From: an uncultured bacterium
GTDB lineage: Bacteria > Patescibacteria > ABY1 > SG8-24 > 2-12-FULL-60-25
DNA length: 5,900 nt
Direction of reading: 5' to 3'
NCBI GenBank assembly: GCA_937863195.1
Contig: CALMET010000106.1
Span: 1-5,900 of the forward strand
Under the pieces are notes generated by a model. The model ran no database searches. It was not told where the DNA came from and worked only from the letters and a program-made list of their open reading frames with translations. The position numbers and the translations under genes were made by a program. Positions 1 through 5,900 of the stretch are shown piece after piece. Within the stretch, counting starts at the first letter, position 1. The number at the start of each line of letters is the position of its first letter.

Positions 1-650
1 TCGACGGCGCTCTTCGACGGCTTGAAGTGGCTGAAGTGGTTGAGGTAGCCGCTCGCGAGGTGGGTGATCTCGCAGAGATTCACGCCACAGTCGGGATTGG
101 CGAAGTTCGTCTTGAGTAGGTTGCGGGCCGTCTCGCTTCGAGTGATCTCGTCACCGACGCGAGCATCCATCGTCGCGACGGCGTGAAGAAAGTAGTCACG
201 CTTCAGGCTGTCGATACGCTTGATGGGGTCCGGCCAGTTGAAGGTCTGGTTGATGGCGAAGCGCAGCGCCTGTTCCATCTTGCGCTCGGTGTACAGCTCG
301 CCCGGATCACGGTCGATCACGAGAACGGTGTAGGGCTGAAACCGGGCGCCGAGCAAGAGCTCTTGAACCTCGGGCCACTCCGTGCCCTCGATCAGCTTCA
401 TGACGTCGAGAACGAGCGGCTTCACGGTCGCCGGGTTGTCGATACTCCGCTTCTTGATGAAGCGGCACCAGACGGCGTCGAGCGCGGCGTCGAGTAGGGG
501 CCGTTCTTCGAAGGGGATTACCAACGCCACGATGGGCGATGGATCGTCCGGCTTGCCCGCAATGACGCGCGTCATGCGCTGCAGCATCGGATTCAAAGGT
601 CCGCAACGCTCGAGGATCGGGAAGGATCGGATAGCCTCGTTCATGACCAT
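1..650 (-). CDS. Unknown protein, 3'-truncated by window edge
   Basis: A minus-strand frame is open from just after a TGA at 720-722 to the left edge. The first ATG is at 650, with a second at 644, giving at least 216 residues without a stop. Third positions are almost all G or C: the last 23 full codons towards the edge all end in G or C. This argues for real coding in a GC-rich gene and against the competing frames, whose products are Arg/His-rich. The product looks soluble, with no signal peptide or membrane segment. Visible stretches include a hydrophobic strand then acidic residues (VALVIPFEERPLLDAALDAV, residues 41-60), a second strand (YTVLVIDRDPGELYTERK, 107-124), and a Cys/His-containing end (CGVNLCEITHLASGYLNHFS, 188-207). 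I recognise no family, and the two Cys plus His residues are too few to call a metal site. An AGGA lies 13 bases before the ATG, which is too far to decide the start. The gene diverges from nusA and differs from it strongly in codon use, so it may be foreign or joined to this contig in error. Confidence 0.6.
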   Translation of the reverse strand, partial: MVMNEAIRSFPILERCGPLNPMLQRMTRVIAGKPDDPSPIVALVIPFEERPLLDAALDAVWCRFIKKRSIDNPATVKPLVLDVMKLIEGTEWPEVQELLLGARFQPYTVLVIDRDPGELYTERKMEQALRFAINQTFNWPDPIKRIDSLKRDYFLHAVATMDARVGDEITRSETARNLLKTNFANPDCGVNLCEITHLASGYLNHFSHFKPSKSAV

Positions 651-718
651 GTTCTTCGCAATGTCCTTTCGCTGACAAAATTGCCAGTCGCCCCAGAGAA
701 CAGTATTTATATTATGTT

Positions 719-737
719 GTCAAACCTATCGTTTGAC
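719..737. repeat. Perfect 7-bp inverted repeat, operator-like
   Basis: GTCAAAC (719-725) and GTTTGAC (731-737) are perfect reverse complements separated by five bases. The right arm overlaps the predicted -35 hexamer of the nusA promoter. No T-run follows on either strand, so it is not an intrinsic terminator. A dimeric repressor or activator site is the simplest reading. Chance remains possible for a single 7-bp repeat in AT-rich DNA, and no regulator gene is visible nearby. Confidence 0.4.
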
Positions 738-761
738 GCTCGGGTGAAAGGGGAGTATCCT
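733..761 (+). promoter_or_regulatory. Predicted sigma70-type promoter for the nusA-yidC-secD-secF operon
   Basis: TTGACG (733-738, five of six matches to the consensus -35) is followed after exactly 17 bases by TATCCT (756-761, four of six matches to the -10). Initiation would fall near 768-769, giving a leader of about 47 bases before the nusA ATG. It is the best promoter-like pair in the intergenic region. A weaker candidate is TTGCCA (681-686) with TATTTA (704-709), also with a 17-base spacer; its transcript would include the inverted repeat at 719-737 as well as the hairpin at 773-798. Confidence 0.5.
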
Positions 762-772
762 CTTGACCATAA

Positions 773-798
773 GCCTGATCCGACGATCGGGCTTTTTT
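773..798 (+). terminator. Intrinsic-terminator-like hairpin in the nusA leader (possible attenuator)
   Basis: GCCTGATC (773-780) pairs with GATCGGGC (785-792) over eight base pairs including one G-U wobble. The loop is CGAC, and six T residues (793-798) follow directly. This is the textbook form of a Rho-independent terminator acting on the plus strand. It lies downstream of the predicted promoter and only 17 bases before the nusA ATG, and no plus-strand gene upstream in the window needs it. It may be an attenuator in the nusA leader. Alternatively it is the terminator of an upstream plus-strand gene lost from this contig. If transcription starts near 768 the hairpin would form at the very 5' end of the RNA, so it could also act as a 5' stabilising stem. 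Confidence 0.7.
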
Positions 799-815
799 AC
801 TACTCGACCCCACCT

Positions 816-2180
816 ATGGCTTCACCAATTACCCTCGCGATGAAAGAAATCGCCGAAGAAAAGAACATTTCGTACGAATCCGTTTTGGATACCGTACAGA
901 CCGCTCTTGCTGCGGCGTATCGTAAAGACTTTGGCAACAAAAACCAAAACATTGTTGTTGAGTTTGATCCAGAAAAATACGACGGCATGACCGGCGGTAT
1001 TCGCGTCTTTGACGTAAAGACGGTTGTTGAAGATATGGAGTTGGACGAAGAATACTTCGCCCGTCTTGAAGCAGCGCAAGCGCCAAAGAAAGATGAAAAA
1101 GGCCGCTTCATCCGCAATCAAGAAGAGATTACCGACGTCGCCCTACAAGAGGAATTTCGTTTTAATCCAAAAACCATGATCATGATCGCGGATGCACGCG
1201 ACTTGAAACCGGACGCCGTACTCGCTGAAGAAATGCGCGTTGAGCTTTCGGTGCCTGCAGCGTTCGGCCGCATGGCAGCACAAACGGCAAAGCAAGTTAT
1301 TTTGCAAAAGCTCCGTGAAGCAGAGCGCACCGTGATCTATTCTGACTTTAAGGGTCGTGAAGGTGAATTGATGAATGTGACAGTACAGCGTCGTGAGGGC
1401 CGTATCGTGCTTATCGATCTTGGTCGTGCAACGGGCGTGCTTTTGCCTGAAGATCAAATCGAAATCGAACGTTATTACCCAGGTACGCGCTTAAAAGCGT
1501 TATTGCGCTCGGTTGAAATGACGGGTCGCGGTCCAGAAATTCGTTTGTCACGTACATCACCAACCCTGATTTCGGCATTGTTCGGCCAAGAAATCCCAGA
1601 AGTATTGAATGGCACGGTTGAAATTCGCAATATCGTTCGTGAGCCAGGTTCACGTGCTAAGGTCGCTGTGATGTCACCAGATGATTCGGTTGACCCAATC
1701 GGTTCATGTATCGGTCAGCGTGGTACACGTATCCAATCGGTTATTCGCGAATTGGGCGGTGAAAAAGTCGACGTTGTGCTTTGGCATGATGACGCAAAAG
1801 AATATATCGAATCTTCGCTTTCGCCAGCGCGCGTGATCTCAGTTGTATTGGACGAAGACGAGCATCTTGCAACGGTTACGGTACCTGCAGATCAGCTCTC
1901 GCTCGCGATTGGCAAAGGCGGGCAGAACGTGCGCCTCGCCGCAAAGCTCACGGGTTGGAAGATCACGGTGCAAGAAGAAGGTGGTAAGGTATTTGACGGC
2001 ACCGAAGAAGCGACTGAATCCGCTGTGCCTTCTGAGGCACCTGTCTCGACACCTGCAGAAGCCGTTGAAAACGTATCGGCTGCTGAGCCAGAAGCTGAAT
2101 CCGAGCCGACGCTTGAAGAAGAAATTCTTGAGCAAACACCAACTATTGCAGAAGCGGCACCGTCTAGTGACGAGAGCTAA
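816..2180 (+). CDS. nusA: Transcription termination/antitermination factor NusA
   Basis: NusA binds RNA polymerase and nascent RNA, and controls pausing, intrinsic termination and antitermination. The 454-residue product shows the family order. The N-terminal polymerase-binding domain (about 1-175) includes FGRMAAQTAKQVILQKLREA near 150-169. An S1 domain follows (about 180-246). KH1 (about 275-326) has the loop GSCIGQRGTRI at 296-306. KH2 (about 353-385) has AIGKGGQNVRLA at 364-375. The tail (about 386-454) is acidic and Pro/Ala/Glu-rich, with no AR repeats. The N-terminal domain holds an extra charged segment around residues 80-125, longer than in the short Firmicutes proteins. The ATG at 816 was chosen because it gives 14 residues before the EKNIS motif, the same spacing as I recall for Bacillus NusA; the open frame upstream back to 681 is not NusA-like and crosses the terminator hairpin. 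No Shine-Dalgarno sequence precedes it. It is the first gene of the operon, without the usual rimP and infB partners in view. Confidence 0.97.
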   Translation: MASPITLAMKEIAEEKNISYESVLDTVQTALAAAYRKDFGNKNQNIVVEFDPEKYDGMTGGIRVFDVKTVVEDMELDEEYFARLEAAQAPKKDEKGRFIRNQEEITDVALQEEFRFNPKTMIMIADARDLKPDAVLAEEMRVELSVPAAFGRMAAQTAKQVILQKLREAERTVIYSDFKGREGELMNVTVQRREGRIVLIDLGRATGVLLPEDQIEIERYYPGTRLKALLRSVEMTGRGPEIRLSRTSPTLISALFGQEIPEVLNGTVEIRNIVREPGSRAKVAVMSPDDSVDPIGSCIGQRGTRIQSVIRELGGEKVDVVLWHDDAKEYIESSLSPARVISVVLDEDEHLATVTVPADQLSLAIGKGGQNVRLAAKLTGWKITVQEEGGKVFDGTEEATESAVPSEAPVSTPAEAVENVSAAEPEAESEPTLEEEILEQTPTIAEAAPSSDES

Positions 2181-2197
2181 TCCGCAATAACTGAACT

Positions 2198-2959
2198 ATG
2201 ACCGCACTCTTTCACACCATCTTCTTTCAACCGATCTTCAATATCTTGATTTGGTTGTACGGTATCCTCCCATATAAGGATATCGGTATCTCGATCATCT
2301 TGCTGACCTTGATCGTAAAGGTGATCACCTATCCATTGGCCTTATTGCAAATCAAGCAGCAACGCGAGATGCAAGAGCTTCAGCCAAAGATTGAAGAAAT
2401 CCGCAAACGCCTTAAAGACGACCAAGACGCTCAAGCGAAAGAGCTCATGGAGCTCTACAAAAAAGAAAAGGTGAATCCGGCCGCAGGTTGTTGGCCATTA
2501 CTTGTACAGATCCCTATCTTCATCGCCCTATATCAGGCATTGAATGTCGGTCTCAAAGCGGGTGGGTATGGTGACTTGTATGCGTTTGTCCCAACACCGA
2601 CATCGATTCAAACCATCTTTATCGGCCTCTTTGACCTAACGAAGCCGAACTATGTCTTAGCCGTCTTGGCTGGGTTGGTTCAGTTCTTTCAAACAAAGCA
2701 CATCTTAAAACCGCCAGCAGCAACGATCACTCAGCCTCCAGCTGATGTGTCGAATGCGAGCGGTGCCAAAGATGAGAGCATGGCAGCTATGATGAACAAG
2801 CAAATGATGTACGTCATGCCGCTCATGACAGTCTTTATCGGTATCTCATTACCTGGTGGCCTCACGCTTTATTGGTTGGTGATGAGCGCTTTGACGCTTG
2901 CCCAACAGGTCTATGTTGTTCGACGCATGCCGCCAAAAATTGAACCTCAGTTGAAATAA
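2198..2959 (+). CDS. yidC: Membrane protein insertase YidC/Oxa1 family
   Basis: The protein inserts and folds membrane proteins, alone or with SecYEG. It has 253 residues and no large periplasmic P1 domain; the N-terminus has no signal peptide or lipobox Cys, unlike typical Firmicutes YidC lipoproteins. An amphipathic helix (about 10-24) leads to TM1 (about 29-50). A charged cytoplasmic coiled hairpin follows (about 51-90) with LQPKIEEIRKRLKDD. The highly conserved KVNPAAGCWPLLVQIPIFIA (91-110) runs into TM2. TM3 is near 151-166. A Pro/Ala-rich cytoplasmic loop (about 168-198), some 20 residues longer than in E. coli, precedes TM4 and TM5 (about 204-240) with PGGLTLYW. The hydrophilic-groove position usually held by Arg (FIVRGIMYP in E. 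coli) is Lys41 here (LIVKVITYP), which keeps the positive charge. It starts 17 bases after nusA without a Shine-Dalgarno sequence and ends five bases before secD. No rnpA or rpmH is in view. Confidence 0.97.
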   Translation: MTALFHTIFFQPIFNILIWLYGILPYKDIGISIILLTLIVKVITYPLALLQIKQQREMQELQPKIEEIRKRLKDDQDAQAKELMELYKKEKVNPAAGCWPLLVQIPIFIALYQALNVGLKAGGYGDLYAFVPTPTSIQTIFIGLFDLTKPNYVLAVLAGLVQFFQTKHILKPPAATITQPPADVSNASGAKDESMAAMMNKQMMYVMPLMTVFIGISLPGGLTLYWLVMSALTLAQQVYVVRRMPPKIEPQLK

Positions 2960-2964
2960 TTTTT

Positions 2965-5010
2965 ATGAAATCTTCCAAAACATCTACATTGTCTCGTAAG
3001 ACCGTCGTGCAGCGCACGCTCTGGTTGGTCTTGTTGTTCATTGTTGCGGGCTCATATGCCTACCCAGCTCCGTTGAATTCAGCGATCACCGCGTTCAATG
3101 GTGCGACAAAAGCAAAGATCCCTACGATCAATTCGTCATTTGCCCTCGGTCTCGATCTTCAGGGTGGGACAAGTCTTGAATACGAGGCAGACCTTTCTAA
3201 AATCCCAGCTACTGAACATTCAGATGCGATGGCTGGTGTTCGTGATGTTATCGAACGTCGTGTAAATACGCTCGGTGTTTCTGAGCCAATCGTTCAGGTG
3301 GCTCAAGCAGGGGACGCATGGCGCGTTCAAGTTGAACTCGCTGGTATCGATAATGCTAAAGACGCAATCAAGTTGATTGGTGAAACACCTATTCTTGAAT
3401 TCAAAGAACAGAGCACCGAACAAGCGCGTGATTTGACCGAAGAAGAAAAAAAGCAGCTCGCAGAAAAGAATGCGAACGAACGCAAAGTCGCAGAAGAGTT
3501 TCTTGCAAAAGCCAAGGCTGACCCGGCTGGCTTTGAAGCACTCGCGCGCGAGAACAACGCCACTGCTGACTTGAAAAACAAAGCAGGGGACATTGGTGAG
3601 CTCGCGTTTGATTATAACGAAGGTCCAAATGAGGTCATTCGTTTGGCAGCAATCGCTGTTGCGCCAGGTACGGTCATCGACCGCATCTTTGAGCAGCCTG
3701 AAGCCTTCATCATTGCCAAAGCAGACAGCGTTACCGACAACGGTAGCGAGATTAAGGCAAGTCACTTGCTAATTACCTATGCAGGCAACGAAGGCGGACT
3801 CGTATCGACAACGACAAAAGATGAGGCTCGTGCAAAAATCGATGCCTTAAAACAACAAGCGACACCTGAGAATTTCAAAGACCTTGTTCGCCAGAACTCC
3901 GTTGAGCCAAACGCTTCATCAACGGCAGGTGATCTTGGTTGGTTTGCGAAAGGTGATATGGTAGAGGCTTTTGAAAATACCGTTTTTGGCCAAGAAAAAG
4001 GCACGGTTTCAGAAGTCGTTGAATCACCATTCGGTTTTCATCTTATCTTGAAAGAAGACGAGCGCCCTTCTAAAAAGGCCGGTGTTCGTGTCATCGTTGT
4101 TCAAAAGACTCAGTCCACCGACATTGTCCCACCCCCATCAGAATGGAAGTCGACCCAGCTCACGGGTAAGCAGTTGAAATCGGCTGTTGTGGACTTTGAT
4201 CAACAAATGAGTCAGCCACAAGTCGCTCTTCAATTTGATGATGAAGGCGCAAAACTTTTTGGCGAACTTACCAAAGCAAATATCGGCAAACCTATCGCCA
4301 TCTTCTTGGACGGTGAGCCAATCTCGACGCCCGTCGTGAATCAAGAGATTCAAGGCGGTCGCGCCGTGATCTCGGGCAGTATGTCGATTGAAGAAACCAA
4401 AATCTTGGCACGTCGCTTGCAGGCAGGTGCCTTGCCGGTGCCAGTCACTCTCGTCTCTCAACAAAGCGTCGGTGCAACCCTCGGTGCTGACTCGGTAAAC
4501 GCCTCCGTTATGGCGGGTCTCTGGGGCTTTTTGTTGGTCGCGATCTTCATGATCTTGATGTACCGCATCCCTGGCTTGATTGCTGTTGTTGCCTTGGCAT
4601 TGTATGCGGCGCTTAATGCGGCAGCCTTCATAGCTATCCCAGTAACTCTCACCTTGGCGGGTATTGCAGGGTTCATCCTCTCGATTGGTATCGCGGTGGA
4701 TGCGAATATTCTGCAGTTTGAACGTTTGAAAGAAGAGTTAAAGACAAGTAAAACTTTGCCGCAAGCACTTGAAGAGGCGTTCACGCGTGCATGGCCTTCG
4801 ATTCGTGATGGTCACGTTACGGTCTTGATCTCGTGTGCGGTTTTGTTTGGCTTCTCATCTTCGATCATTAAGGGTTTTGCCTTGACGCTCGCCGTGGGTA
4901 TCGTTCTCTCATTGTTTACGGCGGTTGTTGTCACGCGCTCGCTCTTGCGTTTTGTGGTCGGTACCTCGCTTAAAAAGTATCCATCCTTGTTTCTCGACAA
5001 GCGCTCCTAA
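2965..5010 (+). CDS. secD: Protein translocase subunit SecD with inserted parvulin (PpiC) domains
   Basis: SecD with SecF uses the proton gradient to pull proteins out of the SecYEG channel on the outer side of the membrane. The 681-residue product has TM1 (about 18-34) and the P1 start LGLDLQGGTSLEYEAD (61-76). Next come GVRDVIERRVNTLGVSEP (91-108) and GETPILEF (139-146). P1 resumes at LTGKQLKSAVVDFD (399-412) and continues with FLDGEPISTPVV (447-458). A block of five C-terminal membrane segments (about 513-662) follows. The membrane Asp of the GIAVDANILQFERLKEEL motif is Asp579, equivalent to the proton-relay Asp of E. coli SecD. Residues about 149-380 are extra: ordinary short SecD proteins go almost directly from the LEF strand to LTG. 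The insert is a parvulin-type isomerase region in two units, described separately. It starts five bases after yidC with only T residues between, so no Shine-Dalgarno sequence exists, and ends 11 bases before secF. The reading frame is intact on both sides of the insert, so this is a fusion and not a frameshift artefact. Confidence 0.97.
   Translation: MKSSKTSTLSRKTVVQRTLWLVLLFIVAGSYAYPAPLNSAITAFNGATKAKIPTINSSFALGLDLQGGTSLEYEADLSKIPATEHSDAMAGVRDVIERRVNTLGVSEPIVQVAQAGDAWRVQVELAGIDNAKDAIKLIGETPILEFKEQSTEQARDLTEEEKKQLAEKNANERKVAEEFLAKAKADPAGFEALARENNATADLKNKAGDIGELAFDYNEGPNEVIRLAAIAVAPGTVIDRIFEQPEAFIIAKADSVTDNGSEIKASHLLITYAGNEGGLVSTTTKDEARAKIDALKQQATPENFKDLVRQNSVEPNASSTAGDLGWFAKGDMVEAFENTVFGQEKGTVSEVVESPFGFHLILKEDERPSKKAGVRVIVVQKTQSTDIVPPPSEWKSTQLTGKQLKSAVVDFDQQMSQPQVALQFDDEGAKLFGELTKANIGKPIAIFLDGEPISTPVVNQEIQGGRAVISGSMSIEETKILARRLQAGALPVPVTLVSQQSVGATLGADSVNASVMAGLWGFLLVAIFMILMYRIPGLIAVVALALYAALNAAAFIAIPVTLTLAGIAGFILSIGIAVDANILQFERLKEELKTSKTLPQALEEAFTRAWPSIRDGHVTVLISCAVLFGFSSSIIKGFALTLAVGIVLSLFTAVVVTRSLLRFVVGTSLKKYPSLFLDKRS
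3481..3726 (+). other. Degenerate parvulin-like unit inside SecD (residues about 173-254)
   Basis: This stretch follows a Lys/Glu-rich linker (residues about 151-172) and aligns by eye with the better-preserved unit that follows it. DPAGFEALARENN matches TPENFKDLVRQNS, KAGDIGEL matches TAGDLGWF, and a GTV plus EAFIIAKADSV end matches the GTV and FGFHLILKEDE end. It lacks the leading ASHLL strand with its His, the WF aromatic pair and the final FGFH His. It is therefore probably a non-catalytic copy with a structural or substrate-binding role, as seen for inactive parvulin units in SurA. The match is by pattern only. Confidence 0.6.
3754..4056 (+). other. PpiC/parvulin-type peptidyl-prolyl isomerase domain inside SecD (residues about 264-364)
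   Basis: The domain shows the parvulin signature in order. IKASHLLITY (263-272) carries the first-strand His267. A helix with FKDLVRQNS (304-312) follows, then AGDLGWFAKGDMVEAFENTV (321-340), and the closing GTVSEVVESPFGFHLILKED (346-365) with His359. Both active-site His residues and the substrate-pocket Met332 and Phe336 positions seen in PrsA and SurA relatives are present, so catalysis is plausible. By SecD topology the domain lies outside the cytoplasm, next to the P1 base. Confidence 0.9.
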
Positions 5011-5021
5011 TCTCTACGACT

Positions 5022-5900
5022 ATGAAATCATTCATCGTTAAATACCGTCACATTTGGTACACGATCTCGGCGGTTGTCTTGCTTACGTCGCTTCTCGGCG
5101 TAGGTGCCTATGGCCTTAAACAAGGCATCGACTTTACAGGGGGGTCTATTTTGGCCATGCGTTTTGAACAGCGTCCTTCGATTACTGATACCGATGCTGC
5201 CCTTCGCAATGCTTTTACCGACCTCGGTACTGTCGTTATTCAACCAGCAGGTGAGAACGATATTCAGATTCGTACCCGTGCACTCAATGAAGACGAGCAC
5301 TCAGCGGTACTTGCTGCCTTCAGCCAATCATTTGGTACCTCGACCGAATTACGTTTTGATGCCATTGGCCCGGTTATCGGCAAAGAATTGCGTGAGAAGT
5401 CGTTGCAAGGCTTGCTTGTGACCCTCGTGCTTATTCTTCTCTATGTCGCTTGGGCCTTTCGCAAGGTTTCGGGTTCGGTAAAGTCGTGGCAATACGGTGC
5501 GGTAACCATTGCTGCTGCCTTTCACGATATTATCGTCCCGGTAGGTGTCTTTGCCTTCTTGGGTCATTTCTACGGTGTTGAAGTTGGTACACCGTTTGTG
5601 GCTGCTATCCTGACTATTCTCGGTTACTCCATTACTGACACCATCGTTGTTTTGGATCGTGTTCGTGAAAACATTCAAAAGCGCGATGGGACCTTTGCTG
5701 AAATTGTTGAAATGTCTATTCAGCAAACATTGTTACGTTCGTTCAATACTTCGGTTACGACATTGCTCGCGCTTATCGCGATCTACTTGTTTGGTGGTGC
5801 GACATTGCATGACTTCACCTTGACCTTGATTATCGGTATCTCGGTAGGTACGTATTCATCGATCTTCATCGGATCGCCGCTTCTCGTCACGTTGCAGAAA
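5022..5900 (+). CDS. secF: Protein translocase subunit SecF, 3'-truncated by window edge
   Basis: SecF pairs with SecD to form the export motor. The 293 residues present include TM1 (about 10-30), the GIDFTGGSILAM motif (35-46) opening the small outer domain, and DAIGPVIGKELREKS (113-127) before TM2. TM2 to TM6 then lie at about 128-146, 158-181, 191-211, 243-258 and 265-290. Conserved features are AAAFHDIIVPVG (164-175), ILGYSITDTIVVLDRVREN (199-217) with membrane Asp206, and Arg239 in LLRSFNTSVTTLL, the positions tied to proton relay in SecDF. The usual GYSIND reads GYSITD here, with Thr in place of Asn. No insertion is present, in contrast to SecD. Only the last few C-terminal residues should be missing. 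The ATG at 5022 is 11 bases after the secD stop; it gives the normal short cytoplasmic N-terminus and has no Shine-Dalgarno sequence. Confidence 0.97.
   Translation, partial: MKSFIVKYRHIWYTISAVVLLTSLLGVGAYGLKQGIDFTGGSILAMRFEQRPSITDTDAALRNAFTDLGTVVIQPAGENDIQIRTRALNEDEHSAVLAAFSQSFGTSTELRFDAIGPVIGKELREKSLQGLLVTLVLILLYVAWAFRKVSGSVKSWQYGAVTIAAAFHDIIVPVGVFAFLGHFYGVEVGTPFVAAILTILGYSITDTIVVLDRVRENIQKRDGTFAEIVEMSIQQTLLRSFNTSVTTLLALIAIYLFGGATLHDFTLTLIIGISVGTYSSIFIGSPLLVTLQK

Noticed and set aside
183..497. Plus-strand open frame of 104 codons in the left region
   Set aside because: It lies opposite the minus-strand frame with strong third-position GC bias; its product has no recognisable motif and its base pattern is that of an antisense shadow.
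307..678. Second minus-strand frame of 123 codons with a TTG start
   Set aside because: The product is Arg/His/Ala-rich as expected for an out-of-frame reading of GC-rich DNA; the neighbouring minus frame is longer and has the coding bias.
695..723. Perfect TTGACA on the minus strand (718-723) as a divergent promoter for the left gene
   Set aside because: At 16 to 18 bases spacing there is no -10-like hexamer; the AT-rich TATAAA is too close to the -35.
681..815. In-frame N-terminal extension of NusA by 45 residues from a TTG
   Set aside because: The extension is not NusA-like, spans the promoter and terminator hairpin, and the ATG at 816 gives the normal family N-terminus.
3447..3453. A AAA AAG heptamer in the correct phase in secD, the same as the dnaX slippery site
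   Set aside because: It falls in a Glu/Lys-rich linker where such codons are expected, with no SD-like stimulator upstream and no obvious strong stem downstream. A -1 shift would give only about 23 more codons before TGA.
3220..3765. Antisense open frame of 181 codons inside secD
   Set aside because: It is Phe/Cys-rich, has no motif, and lies fully opposite the conserved SecD and parvulin coding frame.
5104..5421. Plus-strand frame of 105 codons inside secF
   Set aside because: It overlaps the conserved SecF frame, which includes GIDFTGG and all membrane segments, and has no features of its own.
816..5900. Alternative genetic code (UGA recoded) as in some candidate phyla
   Set aside because: All completed genes end in TAA, tryptophans are TGG, and no in-frame TGA interrupts conserved coding regions.

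Overview
This 5.9 kb window carries two unlike parts. Positions 1 to about 650 hold one long open frame on the minus strand that runs off the left edge and that I do not recognise. From about 700 to the right edge, a compact plus-strand operon encodes NusA (transcription elongation/termination factor), YidC (membrane insertase), SecD and SecF (proton-driven export motor). SecF is cut by the window end.

The organism looks like a bacterium with a single-membrane type of export system, most likely a member of the Candidate Phyla Radiation (Patescibacteria). This is inference. YidC lacks the large periplasmic domain of Proteobacteria and has no lipobox. NusA has a long insertion in its N-terminal domain and an acidic tail in place of AR domains. 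The gene order nusA-yidC-secD-secF differs from the usual rimP-nusA-infB, rpmH-rnpA-yidC and yajC-secD-secF neighbourhoods. None of the four starts has a recognisable Shine-Dalgarno sequence. The stops seen are TAA, tryptophan is TGG, and nothing suggests an altered code.

Layout: 1-650 (minus), unknown protein with very high third-position GC; 651-815, intergenic region with a perfect inverted repeat (719-737), a good sigma70-like promoter (733-761) and an intrinsic-terminator-like hairpin (773-798) lying between that promoter and the nusA start; 816-2180 nusA; 2198-2959 yidC; 2965-5010 secD; 5022 to the end secF. The gaps between operon genes are 17, 5 and 11 bases, so co-transcription is very likely.

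The most notable item is SecD. It has about 230 extra residues inserted in its extracytoplasmic P1 region. They hold a clear PpiC/parvulin-type prolyl isomerase domain preceded by a second, degenerate copy. This would place a folding catalyst directly on the export motor, where emerging proteins leave the translocon. With YidC (insertion) and SecDF (pulling) the operon would then cover insertion, export and early folding together. The other points worth checking are the terminator-like element in the nusA leader, a possible site of NusA autoregulation, and the abrupt composition change near 650-700, which may be a horizontal boundary or an assembly join.
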